Assembly: GCA_030849965.1 (NCBI GenBank)
Contig: JAVDKL010000001.1
Coordinates: forward strand, 2,524,554 to 2,588,553
Source of the DNA: Schauerella fraxinea
GTDB taxonomy: Bacteria > Pseudomonadota > Gammaproteobacteria > Burkholderiales > Burkholderiaceae_B
DNA length: 64,000 nucleotides
Reading direction: 5' to 3'
Under the pieces are notes generated by a model. That model worked only from the letters and a program-made list of their open reading frames with translations, did no database searches and was not told the origin of the DNA. Below, one piece after another: positions 10,039-21,087 of this stretch (position 1 is its first letter; each line of letters begins with the position of its first letter). The position numbers and the translations under genes are program-made.

Positions 10039-10314
10039 ATGATTTTCATGGTTGAAATGCAGGTCAATCTGCCGGTGGACATGCCCACGGAGCAAGCCGA
10101 CAAACTCAAGGCCGATGAAAAAGCCTTGGCCCAGAAGCTGCAACAGGACGGCCAATGGGTGAGCCTGTGGCGCGTCGTGGGCCGCTATGCAAACGTCAGC
10201 ATTTTCGATGTCGACAGCAACGATGCATTGCATCAGTTGCTGTCGTCGCTGCCGCTGTTCCCTTATATGGATGTGAAGGTCACGGCGCTTGCCCGTCACC
10301 CTTCCGCCATCTGA
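10039..10314 (+). CDS. catC: Muconolactone delta-isomerase
   Basis: Converts muconolactone to 3-oxoadipate enol-lactone in the catechol branch of the beta-ketoadipate pathway. The 91-residue product has full family length and the characteristic features: an MVEMQVNLP start, a LWRVVGRYANVSIFDV core, and the LPLFPYMDVKVTALARHPSAI end. The start ATG at 10039 is preceded by a weak TGAGGA site. The catechol dioxygenase (catA) and cycloisomerase (catB) that would supply its substrate are absent from the window, so it may serve another lactone. Confidence 0.93.
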   Translation: MIFMVEMQVNLPVDMPTEQADKLKADEKALAQKLQQDGQWVSLWRVVGRYANVSIFDVDSNDALHQLLSSLPLFPYMDVKVTALARHPSAI

Positions 10315-10332
10315 TTTCCCAGGACGCTCACC

Positions 10333-10629
10333 ATGCCTTATCTGATCGAAACGTTCGACAAGCCCGATCATCAGGATGTCCGCAAAGGTGCTCGCGCGGC
10401 CCATCTCGAGTTTCTGGAACGCAACAAGGCCAAGCTGCTGGCGTGCGGCGCCAAGCTCGCCGATGACGGCACGGATCTCGGCGGCGGCATCTACATCGTC
10501 GATGTGGACACACGCGCCGAAGCCGAAGCGCTGATCGCAGAAGATCCCTTCACCGCCGTCGACCTGTTCGAGCGCGTGAACATCACGCGTTGGCGCAAAG
10601 CCTATCTCGACGGCAAGAACTTTCTTTAA
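10333..10629 (+). CDS. YCII/YciI-family protein
   Basis: Small ferredoxin-fold enzyme of 98 residues. The family uses a His-Asp pair, seen here as His24 (AAHLEFLER) and Asp71 (AEDPF). Known members include TftG, a dehydrochlorinase in chlorinated hydroquinone breakdown, so a lyase or isomerase step on a ring-derived intermediate is plausible. It lies 18 bp after catC and 22 bp before pcaD, so it is almost certainly co-transcribed. Its exact reaction cannot be told from sequence. Confidence 0.85.
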   Translation: MPYLIETFDKPDHQDVRKGARAAHLEFLERNKAKLLACGAKLADDGTDLGGGIYIVDVDTRAEAEALIAEDPFTAVDLFERVNITRWRKAYLDGKNFL

Positions 10630-10651
10630 TCCCTCTACGACAGCGCCCACC

Positions 10652-11434
10652 ATGCCTTACGCCGACCTTAGCCAGACTCGTCTTTACTACGTCATCGATG
10701 GACCCGAGGACGCCCCCGTCGTCGTGCTGTCCAACTCGCTCGGCACGTCGGCCGATATGTGGGCGCGACAAATTCCCGCGCTCACGCAGCACTTCCGCGT
10801 GCTGCGCTACGACACCCGCGGTCACGGCGCCTCCAGCGTGCCCGAAGGCGAGTACACCTTCGATCAGTTGAGCGGCGATGTGGTCGAGCTGCTCAACACG
10901 CTCGACATCCCCCGCGCGCACTTCTGCGGCCTCTCCATGGGCGGGACCACAGGACTGGCGCTCGCACTCGCGCACCCCGATCGCGTCGGCAAACTCGTCT
11001 TGTGCAACACCGGCGCGCGACTGGGAACCGAAACGAGCTGGCAGACGCGTATCGACACCGTGCGGCAAACGGGGCTGACCAATATGGCCACTGGTATCGT
11101 CGATCGCTGGCTCACCCCGGCATTTCGCACGCGCGAACCGGGCCTCACGCAAGTGCTCATCGACATCCTGCGCCGCACCAACGACACCGGTTATATCGGC
11201 AACTGTGCAGCACTGCGCGATGCCGACCTGCGTGCCCGGATGAGCGACATCGTGGCCCCCACGCTCGTGATCGCAGGGACACACGACGTTGCCGCCACAC
11301 CGGCTGAAGGACAAGCCATTCATCAAGCGATTGCCGGTTCGGCGTATGTCGAGTTCGACGTCTCCCACTTGTCGAACTGGGAAGCAGCGGACGACTTCAA
11401 CCGCACGGTCGTCGCGTTTCTGCTCAAGGAGTAA
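10652..11434 (+). CDS. pcaD: 3-oxoadipate enol-lactonase
   Basis: Alpha/beta hydrolase that opens 3-oxoadipate enol-lactone to 3-oxoadipate, linking CatC to the CoA-transferase. The 260-residue product has the PcaD start pattern (LYYVIDGPEDAPVVVLSNSLG), the oxyanion-hole NSLGT and the nucleophile motif GLSMGG with Ser95. A late DVSHLSNWE carries the catalytic His. Length matches the family. It lies 22 bp after the YCII gene and 3 bp before the cyclase gene. Confidence 0.92.
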   Translation: MPYADLSQTRLYYVIDGPEDAPVVVLSNSLGTSADMWARQIPALTQHFRVLRYDTRGHGASSVPEGEYTFDQLSGDVVELLNTLDIPRAHFCGLSMGGTTGLALALAHPDRVGKLVLCNTGARLGTETSWQTRIDTVRQTGLTNMATGIVDRWLTPAFRTREPGLTQVLIDILRRTNDTGYIGNCAALRDADLRARMSDIVAPTLVIAGTHDVAATPAEGQAIHQAIAGSAYVEFDVSHLSNWEAADDFNRTVVAFLLKE

Positions 11435-11437
11435 GCC

Positions 11438-12478
11438 GTGGCACGCTACACGCAACGACCTGATGGGTCGAACTGGGGCGACTTCGGTCCCGACGACCAA
11501 CTGGGCCGCGTCAATCTGCTGACTGAAGCCCAGGTCCTCAAAGGCGCGCGCGAAATCCTCACGGGCAAAACGTTCTGCCTGTCGCTGCCGCTCGATCTGC
11601 CTGGCGGCAACGTCATGAACCCGCGTCGCCATCCGCCGCAGCTCAGCCCGACGCGCCTGGAAGGCACGCCCTATCTCAACTTCCCGCTTCAGCGCGTCAA
11701 TCCGGATGCTCTGGATGTGTTGAGCGACGATCAGGTGCTGCTCTCGATGCAGTACTCCACCCAGTGGGATGCCCTCGCGCATGTGGGCGCGCTCTTTGAC
11801 GCCGACGGCGACGGTGTGGCCGAACGCGTGTACTACAACGGCTATCGCGCCGGCGAGCACATCACCGGCCCTGCGGACGGCGACGATTGCAGTTGCCACG
11901 GCGAAGCCAAAGGCCCGTCGGCCGCGCGCAAACTGGGCATCGAGAATCTCGCGCATCACGGCATGCAGGGCCGCGGGGTGCTGCTGGATCTCAAGCGTCA
12001 TTTCGGCACGGGCCGCACGCTGATCGGTCTGTCGCATATCCGGCAGGTGCTGGACGCCGACGGCATCGAGATCGAACCGGGCGACATGCTGGTGCTGCGC
12101 ACCGGCTTTGCCGAAGCCGTGGTCGAGATGAATGGCGAGCCCGACGCGGCGGTGCTGCACAGCTACGGCGCGGCGCTCGACGGCACGGATACGGGTCTGC
12201 TCGACTGGATCACGGATAGCGGCATCGCTGCCATCTGCGCCGACAACTATGCGGTTGAGGCGTTTCCGGCACGCGAGCGCACGGGTCCGCGTGCGATGCT
12301 GCCGCTGCATCATCACTGCCTCTTCAAGCTCGGGCTGCCCCTGGCCGAACTCTGGTATCTGGGTGACCTGGCCGACTGGCTCCATGCCAATGGCCGTCAT
12401 CGCTTCATGTTGACCGCCCCGCCGCTGCGCTTGCCGCACGCGATCGGCTCACCGGTCACGCCGATCGCGACGGTGTGA
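11438..12478 (+). CDS. Cyclase-family hydrolase (kynurenine formamidase-like)
   Basis: Metal-dependent hydrolase of the cyclase family (PF04199), 346 residues. The usual HxGTHxDxPxH signature appears in the variant STQWDALAHVG, a form seen in a subgroup of bacterial members. A second conserved part, GRGVLLDLKRHFG, follows. The start is GTG, preceded by AAGGAG eight bases upstream and 3 bp after pcaD, so translation is likely coupled. Family members cleave formamides, isatin or cyclic esters. Here it probably opens a cyclic intermediate or lactone of the same pathway; the substrate is unknown. Confidence 0.83.
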   Translation: MARYTQRPDGSNWGDFGPDDQLGRVNLLTEAQVLKGAREILTGKTFCLSLPLDLPGGNVMNPRRHPPQLSPTRLEGTPYLNFPLQRVNPDALDVLSDDQVLLSMQYSTQWDALAHVGALFDADGDGVAERVYYNGYRAGEHITGPADGDDCSCHGEAKGPSAARKLGIENLAHHGMQGRGVLLDLKRHFGTGRTLIGLSHIRQVLDADGIEIEPGDMLVLRTGFAEAVVEMNGEPDAAVLHSYGAALDGTDTGLLDWITDSGIAAICADNYAVEAFPARERTGPRAMLPLHHHCLFKLGLPLAELWYLGDLADWLHANGRHRFMLTAPPLRLPHAIGSPVTPIATV

Positions 12479-12484
12479 ACAACA

Positions 12485-12793
12485 TCATTTCATCGACGAC
12501 AACATTTCCCGCCGTAAGATCGCATTGATGCGCGATTGATAGCCCTTTCCCTGCGAGCGCAGCCACGCCAAAACATCCGAATCGATGCGCACGGTTGTCG
12601 ACGTCTTGGTCGGTTTGTAGAACTTGGCGCGCTCCGCATCCTTCCAGAACGCCGCGGTCAACGCGGGCAGCTCGCTGTAGTCCACATTGCCATCGGTTCG
12701 GGCGGCCAGCGCAGCGAGTTCCGCTTTCTGCGTCTCGCTCAACGGGGGGAGGTTGGCGAGATCGACCTCATGCTTAACGGTTTTCTTGCTCAT
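12485..12793 (-). CDS. brnA: BrnA antitoxin
   Basis: Ribbon-helix-helix antitoxin of a type II toxin-antitoxin pair. It binds BrnT and represses its own operon. The 102-residue product has the BrnA C-terminal pattern TSTTVRIDSDVLAWLRSQGKGYQSRINAILRREM. It overlaps the 3' end of brnT by 20 bp and is convergent with the cyclase gene. Toxin-first gene order is normal for this family. Confidence 0.92.
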   Translation of the reverse strand: MSKKTVKHEVDLANLPPLSETQKAELAALAARTDGNVDYSELPALTAAFWKDAERAKFYKPTKTSTTVRIDSDVLAWLRSQGKGYQSRINAILRREMLSSMK

Positions 12794-13079
12794 AACGTCG
12801 CCTTTCCTTTCGGTCAGCAGCTCTGGCCGAGATCATTCTGATGACCTCGATCGCAGCGCCGTCTTCACCCACTTCATGAACCGTGTGAGCAACGAGGAGC
12901 AAAAGCTGGCTATTCACGAGGCCGAGCGTCTGCCAGCGTTGCTCTCCATTCTCTACTCGTTCCAGGCCGGTCAGCGCAAACGGATCGGCAAATACCCGTA
13001 TCGCAACCTCGAAGCTCACGCCGTGTTTTCGCACGTTGATCGCCGCTTTGGCGGCATCCCACTCAAATCGCGCCAACAT
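12774..13079 (-). CDS. brnT: BrnT ribonuclease toxin
   Basis: RelE-fold ribonuclease toxin of the BrnT family, 101 residues. It starts with the hallmark FEWDAAKAAINVRKHGVSFE and ends with IRMISARAADRKERRRYEQ, which holds the conserved RxxSAR/E-R-YE catalytic residues. It is transcribed first, with brnA overlapping its end. Its start lies 12 bp from a palindrome at 13092-13105. Confidence 0.93.
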   Translation of the reverse strand: MLARFEWDAAKAAINVRKHGVSFEVAIRVFADPFALTGLERVENGEQRWQTLGLVNSQLLLLVAHTVHEVGEDGAAIEVIRMISARAADRKERRRYEQENR

Positions 13080-13091
13080 ACGTAAACGTTA

Positions 13092-13105
13092 CTACATAAT
13101 TGTAG
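13092..13105 (-). promoter_or_regulatory. Candidate brnTA operator/-10 region
   Basis: CTACATAATTGTAG is a perfect 5-bp-arm palindrome with a TAAT core, located 13-26 bp upstream of the brnT ATG. On the minus strand it contains TACAAT, a good -10 hexamer, so bound BrnA could block RNA polymerase. BrnA autorepression is known for the family; this site is inferred. Confidence 0.5.
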
Positions 13106-13310
13106 GACATAAATGGTTCCATTACCGCGTCGTCGACCGCACATTCTCATCCGCGTCGCCCTGCTGAAAAGCCGCATCGAGACAAAAACGTGACAGCTGG
13201 ATACAACGTGACTTGGCGCAGACATTGCAGTCTTTAGCCGACCCCACTATCGTGCTGCCTGACGCCACCGCCCTGCCTCTTGGGCGCCTCGGCACGTTGG
13301 AGACTTCGTC

Positions 13311-13643
13311 ATGAAAAAACTGCTGACCTTTGCCGTCGTTGCCCTCGCCTGCCAGATCTCGTTGGCGCAAACGCTTGCGCGCGGCGTGAACGTATCCGGA
13401 CTCGCCGCCAATCGCGACACGACCTCGGGCGTCACCACCATTACCGGCACCGTCACGAACGTATCGGATCGTCTGATCGATGCGCTCTCAGTCACCTTCA
13501 AGCTCTACGACGAGCAGAACAAGGAAGTGGGCAGCACCACGGACAGCACGTCGCAACTGGCCCCCGGCGCCGTGTGGAACGTGCAAGCTGAAACGTCCAC
13601 GCCCTTCACCCGTTTCTCGGCCATGGACGTGGTCGCCAAATGA
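13311..13643 (+). CDS. Exported FxLYD-domain protein
   Basis: Small exported protein of 110 residues. A signal peptide (MKKLLTFAVVALACQISLAQ) is followed by one FxLYD domain (PF12677 type): GVTTITGTVTNVSDRLIDALSVTFKLYDEQNKEVG, ending in ETSTPFTRF. It shares a 4-bp ATGA overlap with mobA. The domain is common in Gram-negative and Gram-positive exported proteins, and its function is unknown. Confidence 0.8.
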   Translation: MKKLLTFAVVALACQISLAQTLARGVNVSGLAANRDTTSGVTTITGTVTNVSDRLIDALSVTFKLYDEQNKEVGSTTDSTSQLAPGAVWNVQAETSTPFTRFSAMDVVAK

Positions 13644-14239
13644 TTCCCCGTCCGCCGGTCACCGGCCTGCTGCTCGCAGGCGGGCAAGGCGCACGGATGG
13701 ACAGGGCGGATAAGGGCCTGCTGATGCTGGGCGATCGCACGATCGCCGATCACGTTGCGGGGCGTTTGCGAAGCCAGGTCGACACGATGATCGTCAGCGC
13801 CAACCGCCATCAGGATGCCTACCGCGCTTTCGGGCCGGTGTACGCGGACGATGCGCGTTGGGGAACTTACGCGGGCCCTTTGGCGGGACTGGCTGCAGGC
13901 CTGACCGCCTGTGCCACGCCATGGGTTGCGGCGACGCCCTGCGACGCGCCTTATATCCCGCTGGATATGGTCGATCGCCTGCTCGCCGCAGCCGTTGCCA
14001 CCGACCGGCCTGGCGCCTTCGCCGTGGCCGACGGACGCCGCCAGGCCGCATGCATGGTTGTTCGACGCGACCTGCTTGCCGCCCTCGTCGCCTTTCTCGA
14101 TGCCGGCGACCGCAAGGTCGGCATCTGGCAAAACGCCATCGGCATGATTGCCGTGCCGTTTGATGAACCGGAAGCGGCCAAGGCATTCGCCAACATCAAC
14201 ACGCCCGACGACCTGACTGCCGCTCGCACGGCTGTCTAG
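13640..14239 (+). CDS. mobA: Molybdenum cofactor guanylyltransferase
   Basis: Attaches GMP to molybdopterin to make the MGD cofactor of the DMSO-reductase family. The 199-residue product has the nucleotidyltransferase signature LLLAGGQGARMDRADKGLL at residues 9-27. The usual MGG is here MDR. The metal/product segment VAATPCDAPYIP is also present. It overlaps the FxLYD gene by 4 bp. No other molybdenum-cofactor gene lies in the window. Confidence 0.93.
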   Translation: MIPRPPVTGLLLAGGQGARMDRADKGLLMLGDRTIADHVAGRLRSQVDTMIVSANRHQDAYRAFGPVYADDARWGTYAGPLAGLAAGLTACATPWVAATPCDAPYIPLDMVDRLLAAAVATDRPGAFAVADGRRQAACMVVRRDLLAALVAFLDAGDRKVGIWQNAIGMIAVPFDEPEAAKAFANINTPDDLTAARTAV

Positions 14240-14459
14240 GGGACGGCAGCTTTCTCCACGCAGCCCTGACCGGCGCATCGCCCAGGTGCCTGCTCGTGGC
14301 CGACCGCGAGAAGCCCCGTTCTGGCTGGCGCGCCGCAGGCCGCGCCCGCGACCTCAAGTTTCATTTTGGCTCCGCGCGCGTTTTACCGCCTTGGCAGTGG
14401 ACGTGGACTCGGCGATGATGGCAGGTCACGACCATAAGAAAGAGAACGAGGAGACCGAC

Positions 14460-16157
14460 ATGCAAGCTGCAGTTCCCCATCGCGGTTCCGATGCCCTGAT
14501 GCGCACGTTGGCCGATGCCGGCGTGGACACCATTTTCACGCTGTCCGGCAACCACATCATGCCGATCTTCGATGCGTGCGTGCAATCCGGCATCCGCCTG
14601 ATCCACACCCGGCATGAAGCCGCCACCGTGCACATGGCGGATGCCTATGCGCGCATCACCGGCAAGATCGGCATCGCGCTGGTCACGGGTGGCCCGGGCC
14701 ATGCCAACGCCATCGCCGCGCTCTACACTGCATCCCAAGCGGAGTCCCCCCTGGTGCTGCTGTCCGGCCACGCGCCGCTCACGCAACTGGGCATGGGCGC
14801 CTTTCAGGAAATGCGCCAAGCCGATCTCGCCGCCCCGCTCACCAAAGCCTCATGGACCGCGCAGTCAGCTGAGACACTGTCGCAAGACATCGCACGCGCC
14901 ATCGTCGTGGCGCGATCCGGACGACCTGGACCGGTACATGTGAGTTTGCCCACTGACGTGCTGGAGGCGCACGTGTCGGCCCTCACGCCGCATGCAGCTG
15001 CCGCTTTCGCCCCGCATCCGCTGCCGCTCGATGCCGCCGCCGCGCAGGCCGTCGTCACGCGTCTGCGCGCGGCCTCCCGGCCTTTGATTCTGACGGGCCC
15101 GGCCTCGATGACGCGCAAGGCTCGTGGCCATGCGGCAGCGCTTGAGCACGCGCTCGGCGCGCCGGTGGTCGGCATGGAAAGTCCGCGCGGCATTGGCGAT
15201 CCCAGCTTGGGCGCCTTCGGCGAAATGCTGGCCTTGAGCGATTGCGTGTTGCTGCTCGGCAAGCGCCTGGACTTCACCCTCAAGTTCGGTCAAACGCCCG
15301 CTTTTCATCGCGACGCCATCGTGATGCAGATCGATGCCGATCGCCACGAGCTCGAGCGCACGCAAACGGCGTTCGGCGATCGCCTGACGCACGCGGCCTC
15401 GGCCGACGCGGCATCGGCGATCGCGGCGTTGCTGGCAGCCGCTGAGGATCGCACGCCGCAGGCCACGCCGTCTTCCACGCCATCATTGAACCCCGCGAGC
15501 CATGCCCCTGGCGCAACGTCGTCATCCTGGCGCCACGACGTGCGTGCCGCCATCGCGTTTCGCCCTGCAGCGTGGGATAACGCCACGTCGTCTCAAGCAG
15601 GGCGACTGCATCCCGTCGCGGCGTGCCGTCCGCTACAAGCCTTGCTCGATAGTCATCCCGATAGCGTGCTGGTGGTCGATGGCGGCGAGATCGGCCAATG
15701 GGCGCAAGCATGTTTGTCTGCGCCGCATCGCGTCATCAACGGTATTGCGGGTTCGATCGGCGCGTCGCTGCCATTCGCGGCGGCCGCACGCGTGGCCGTT
15801 CCGGATGCTCCGGTGGTGGCGGTGCTGGGCGATGGCACGTTCGGCTTTCATTCCGCCGAATTCGATACCGCTGTGCGCTACGACCTGCCTTTCGTGGCGG
15901 TGGTGGGCAACGATGCGCGCTGGAACGCCGAGTACCAAATCCAGGTGCGCGACTACGGCCAAGATCGCACCATCGGCTGCGAACTGCTGCCCACCCGATA
16001 CGATCAGGTCGCCGCGGCATTCGGTGGCTTCGGCGTATTCGTGGAGGCGCCACAAAACATGACTCAGGCGGTACTCGACGCTCAAGCCAGCGGCAAACCC
16101 GCATGCATCAACGTGATGATCGAAGGCCTCGCCGCCCCCAACATCAAGCGCGCGTAA
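14460..16157 (+). CDS. Thiamine pyrophosphate-dependent enzyme, acetolactate synthase-like
   Basis: TPP-dependent carboligase or decarboxylase of 565 residues. Residues 1-170 form the pyrimidine domain with Glu53 (RHEAATVHMADAYAR), followed by a central domain and a PP domain with GDG at 457-459 and the downstream NDARWN metal ligands. The ATG at 14460 is chosen over an upstream one at 14286: a GAGGAG site sits 7 bp before it and the extra residues look non-coding. It lies 12 bp before a TauE-type exporter. The family also covers sulfoacetaldehyde acetyltransferase, benzoylformate decarboxylase and hydroxyacyl-CoA lyase; the substrate is open. Confidence 0.85.
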   Translation: MQAAVPHRGSDALMRTLADAGVDTIFTLSGNHIMPIFDACVQSGIRLIHTRHEAATVHMADAYARITGKIGIALVTGGPGHANAIAALYTASQAESPLVLLSGHAPLTQLGMGAFQEMRQADLAAPLTKASWTAQSAETLSQDIARAIVVARSGRPGPVHVSLPTDVLEAHVSALTPHAAAAFAPHPLPLDAAAAQAVVTRLRAASRPLILTGPASMTRKARGHAAALEHALGAPVVGMESPRGIGDPSLGAFGEMLALSDCVLLLGKRLDFTLKFGQTPAFHRDAIVMQIDADRHELERTQTAFGDRLTHAASADAASAIAALLAAAEDRTPQATPSSTPSLNPASHAPGATSSSWRHDVRAAIAFRPAAWDNATSSQAGRLHPVAACRPLQALLDSHPDSVLVVDGGEIGQWAQACLSAPHRVINGIAGSIGASLPFAAAARVAVPDAPVVAVLGDGTFGFHSAEFDTAVRYDLPFVAVVGNDARWNAEYQIQVRDYGQDRTIGCELLPTRYDQVAAAFGGFGVFVEAPQNMTQAVLDAQASGKPACINVMIEGLAAPNIKRA

Positions 16158-16169
16158 AGGCTGACCGCT

Positions 16170-16922
16170 GTGGAGATTTTCATTATTGCCGCGGGCGCCG
16201 TGGTTGCGGGGTTCGTGCAGGGCTTGTCCGGTTTTGGCTTCGGCTTGGTCGCGCTATCGATATGGATCTGGTTTCTGCCGCCGCCTCTCGCGGCAGCGCT
16301 ATCGGTATTCGGTTCGCTCACGGGCCAGATTGTGGCCGCCATCACAGTCAAGCGTACGGTGCCCTGGGCGGTGGTTGCACCGTTTTTAGCGGGCGGCGTG
16401 CTGGGGGTGCCCCTGGGGCTTATCCTCCTGCCGCACTTGGATGTCACGATCTTCAAGGCTGCGCTGGGCGCCGTGCTGCTCGTGGTGTGTCCGCTGCTGT
16501 TGATGTCGGGCCGATTGCCCGCCATCACTGTCGGCGGCCGATCGAGCGACGCGATCGCAGGCGCCATGGGCGGGGCGATGAGCGCGCTCGGTGGTCTCTC
16601 GGGCGTCGTGCCCTCGCTCTGGTCGACGCTACGCGGTTTCGACAAAGTCACGCAACGTCACGTGATTCAAACGTTCAACCTGTCGATCCTCGCCTTTACG
16701 TTCATCGCGTATCTCGCTACCGGACACATCACCTTCGGGATGGTGCCGCAATTGGCCGTCGTCGCCATCGCGGTATTGGTGCCGGTCCTGATCGGCGCTC
16801 GCGTGTATGCCGGTATCTCGGATCAACAGTTCAAACGCATCGTGCTGGGCCTGCTGACTGCAAGCGGCCTTGTCATGCTGCTCTCGACCGCACCGTCACT
16901 TTGGACAAGACTGCAGGGATGA
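16170..16922 (+). CDS. Sulfite exporter TauE/SafE family protein
   Basis: Inner-membrane exporter of small anions, often sulfite or organic sulfonates. The 250-residue product has about seven or eight membrane helices in two halves, and the family pattern at the start (GAVVAGFVQGLSGFGFGLVALS). The start is GTG. It lies 12 bp after the TPP enzyme, so the two probably act together: the exporter would remove a product such as sulfite. The link to sulfur is inference from family and context. Confidence 0.85.
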   Translation: MEIFIIAAGAVVAGFVQGLSGFGFGLVALSIWIWFLPPPLAAALSVFGSLTGQIVAAITVKRTVPWAVVAPFLAGGVLGVPLGLILLPHLDVTIFKAALGAVLLVVCPLLLMSGRLPAITVGGRSSDAIAGAMGGAMSALGGLSGVVPSLWSTLRGFDKVTQRHVIQTFNLSILAFTFIAYLATGHITFGMVPQLAVVAIAVLVPVLIGARVYAGISDQQFKRIVLGLLTASGLVMLLSTAPSLWTRLQG

Positions 16923-17019
16923 GCCGGTTATAAGCATCTGACGAATTGGTCTTTTGCGAGGCCGACCACCCTCGCTAACCTCGCCCGCTCTACCTACCAT
17001 CACAACGGAGCGCGGCATC

Positions 17020-18042
17020 ATGGCGATATTCAGGTTCAACCCCAAGCGCGCTCTCGCGCTGAGCGCAGCGCTACTCGGTTTGCTCGGCGTCGCAGGCACC
17101 GCCAGCGCTGAAGGCAAGATTCGCCTCGCACAGCAATTCGGAATCGCCTATCTCATTCTCGATGTGGTGCGCGATCAAAACCTGATCGAAAAGCACGGCA
17201 AGCAAGCCGGGCTGGATATCGCGGTGGAATGGACGCAGATTTCAGGCGCCACGGCCATGAACGATGCTTTGCTCACGGGCAATCTCGACGTGGTATCGGC
17301 GGGCGTGCCGCCCGCGTTGGTACTGTGGGACCGCACGCTGAATCGCCAGAACGTGAAGCTGGTGGCGGCACTGGGATCGCTGCCGAACTACCTGATCACC
17401 AACAATCCCGCGGTAAAAACGCTGGACGATCTCAGTGCCAAGGATCGCATCGCCGTGCCCGCCGCCGGCGTGGGCTTTCAATCGCGCACGTTGCAGATCG
17501 AAAGCGCCAAACGCTATGGCCGCGATCAAGCCAAGAAATTCGACGATATCTCCATCAGTCTCTCGCACCCCGATGCCACCGCTGCCATCATCTCCGGCGG
17601 TCTGGAAATCAACACGCACTTCTCGAGCGCGCCGTTTTACTACCAGGCGTTGGAGCGCAACAAGAACGTCCACAAGATCATCAGCTCGTACGACATTCTG
17701 GGCGGGCCGGCCACGTTCAATGTGCTCTACAGCACGCATAAATTTCACGACGCCAACCCCAAAACCTACAAGGCGTTTTACGCGGCGCTCAGCGAAGCGG
17801 CCACCTGGATCCGCGCCAACAAAGATGCCGCAGCTGACGTCTTCATCCGCCAGCAGCAATCGAAGCTGCCGGTCGAGTTTGTGCGCGCCATCATCAACGA
17901 TCCGGAAAACGACTTCACCATCACGCCGCAGCAAACGTACGTCTACGCCACCAAACTGCAAGAGCTTGGGGTGCTGACCAACAAGGCCGGCTCGTGGAGG
18001 GATTACTTCTTCGATGCCGCCTATGCCGAATCGGGGAGCTGA
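17020..18042 (+). CDS. ABC transporter substrate-binding protein (SsuA/TauA/NrtA-like)
   Basis: Periplasmic binding protein of the sulfonate/taurine/nitrate type, 340 residues. A signal peptide (ALSAALLGLLGVAGTASA, cleavage near residue 30) precedes the two-lobed domain. This begins with KIRLAQQFGIAYL and includes GATAMNDALLTGNLDVVSAGVPP. The ATG at 17020 is chosen because it gives a normal signal peptide. No permease or ATPase gene is adjacent, so it either serves a transporter encoded elsewhere or is an orphan. The TauE neighbour supports a sulfonate-type ligand. Confidence 0.85.
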   Translation: MAIFRFNPKRALALSAALLGLLGVAGTASAEGKIRLAQQFGIAYLILDVVRDQNLIEKHGKQAGLDIAVEWTQISGATAMNDALLTGNLDVVSAGVPPALVLWDRTLNRQNVKLVAALGSLPNYLITNNPAVKTLDDLSAKDRIAVPAAGVGFQSRTLQIESAKRYGRDQAKKFDDISISLSHPDATAAIISGGLEINTHFSSAPFYYQALERNKNVHKIISSYDILGGPATFNVLYSTHKFHDANPKTYKAFYAALSEAATWIRANKDAAADVFIRQQQSKLPVEFVRAIINDPENDFTITPQQTYVYATKLQELGVLTNKAGSWRDYFFDAAYAESGS

Positions 18043-18072
18043 CACCAGAAAATGGATCGACGCTGAGCGGCG

Positions 18073-18113
18073 CGATTCTCCCTCCCAGGCATCGAGACTT
18101 GGAGGGAGAATCG
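18073..18113. terminator. Long 13-bp stem-loop downstream of the binding-protein gene
   Basis: CGATTCTCCCTCC and GGAGGGAGAATCG are perfect complements separated by 15 bases, 31 bp after the stop codon. There is no T-run. It could act as a terminator or as a 3' mRNA stabiliser for either convergent gene. Confidence 0.5.
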
Positions 18114-18204
18114 TTGGATCGTCGCGTTGGAGGTCGTGTCGCCATGAGGCATTGAGCCGCCCGTCTTCAACGTCAACGCTTGCGTGATTGGGGCGGACGC
18201 AAGA

Positions 18205-18234
18205 GCACTGGGGCGCCGATCGGCGCCCCAGTGC
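18205..18234. terminator. Perfect 30-bp palindrome between convergent genes
   Basis: Arms GCACTGGGGCGCCGA and TCGGCGCCCCAGTGC join with no spacer to give a 30-bp perfect inverted repeat centred between the binding-protein gene and the acylase gene. As RNA it would be a very stable GC hairpin. The following bases are TTCGTCC rather than a T-run, so a bidirectional terminator is only the likely reading. Confidence 0.55.
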
Positions 18235-18296
18235 TTCGTCCTTCGATCATCGATCGCGGACGTTTGGTCCGCTCCTTTCACCCACGAAAAATCCGC

Positions 18297-20780
<2,484 letters not shown>

Positions 20781-21087
20781 CGTCCTCTCCTCTACCTGCC
20801 GTTTTAATTTTCTGGAAGGAGTATGGACGCGCTGTAACGAGAACGGCAATATGCGAGTCAGGCGTGCGATTGTGAAGAAGCAGCAACGTTAATGCGATAA
20901 ATCAACGGGTTACAACGTTGGAAAATGGGCGTGTTGGCGCATTTTGTCGATATCGGTCACGAAATAACAGAATCGTTGGGTTTGGCGAAATCATCTTCAA
21001 ACTCGAGCTTCTGCCAATGCTTTAAATATGACATTTCATAAATGATGTTCCTCATTTGACGGAACCGTTTTTGCTACGCTTCTGTCC
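20781..21087. other. AT-rich divergent promoter region, acylase / phosphatase
   Basis: These 307 bases contain no gene. Base composition is clearly richer in A and T than the flanks, as expected for two divergent promoters. An imperfect dyad (14 of 18 positions) lies at 21031-21048 around TTTCATAAATGATG. I see no clear PHO box. Confidence 0.45.
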
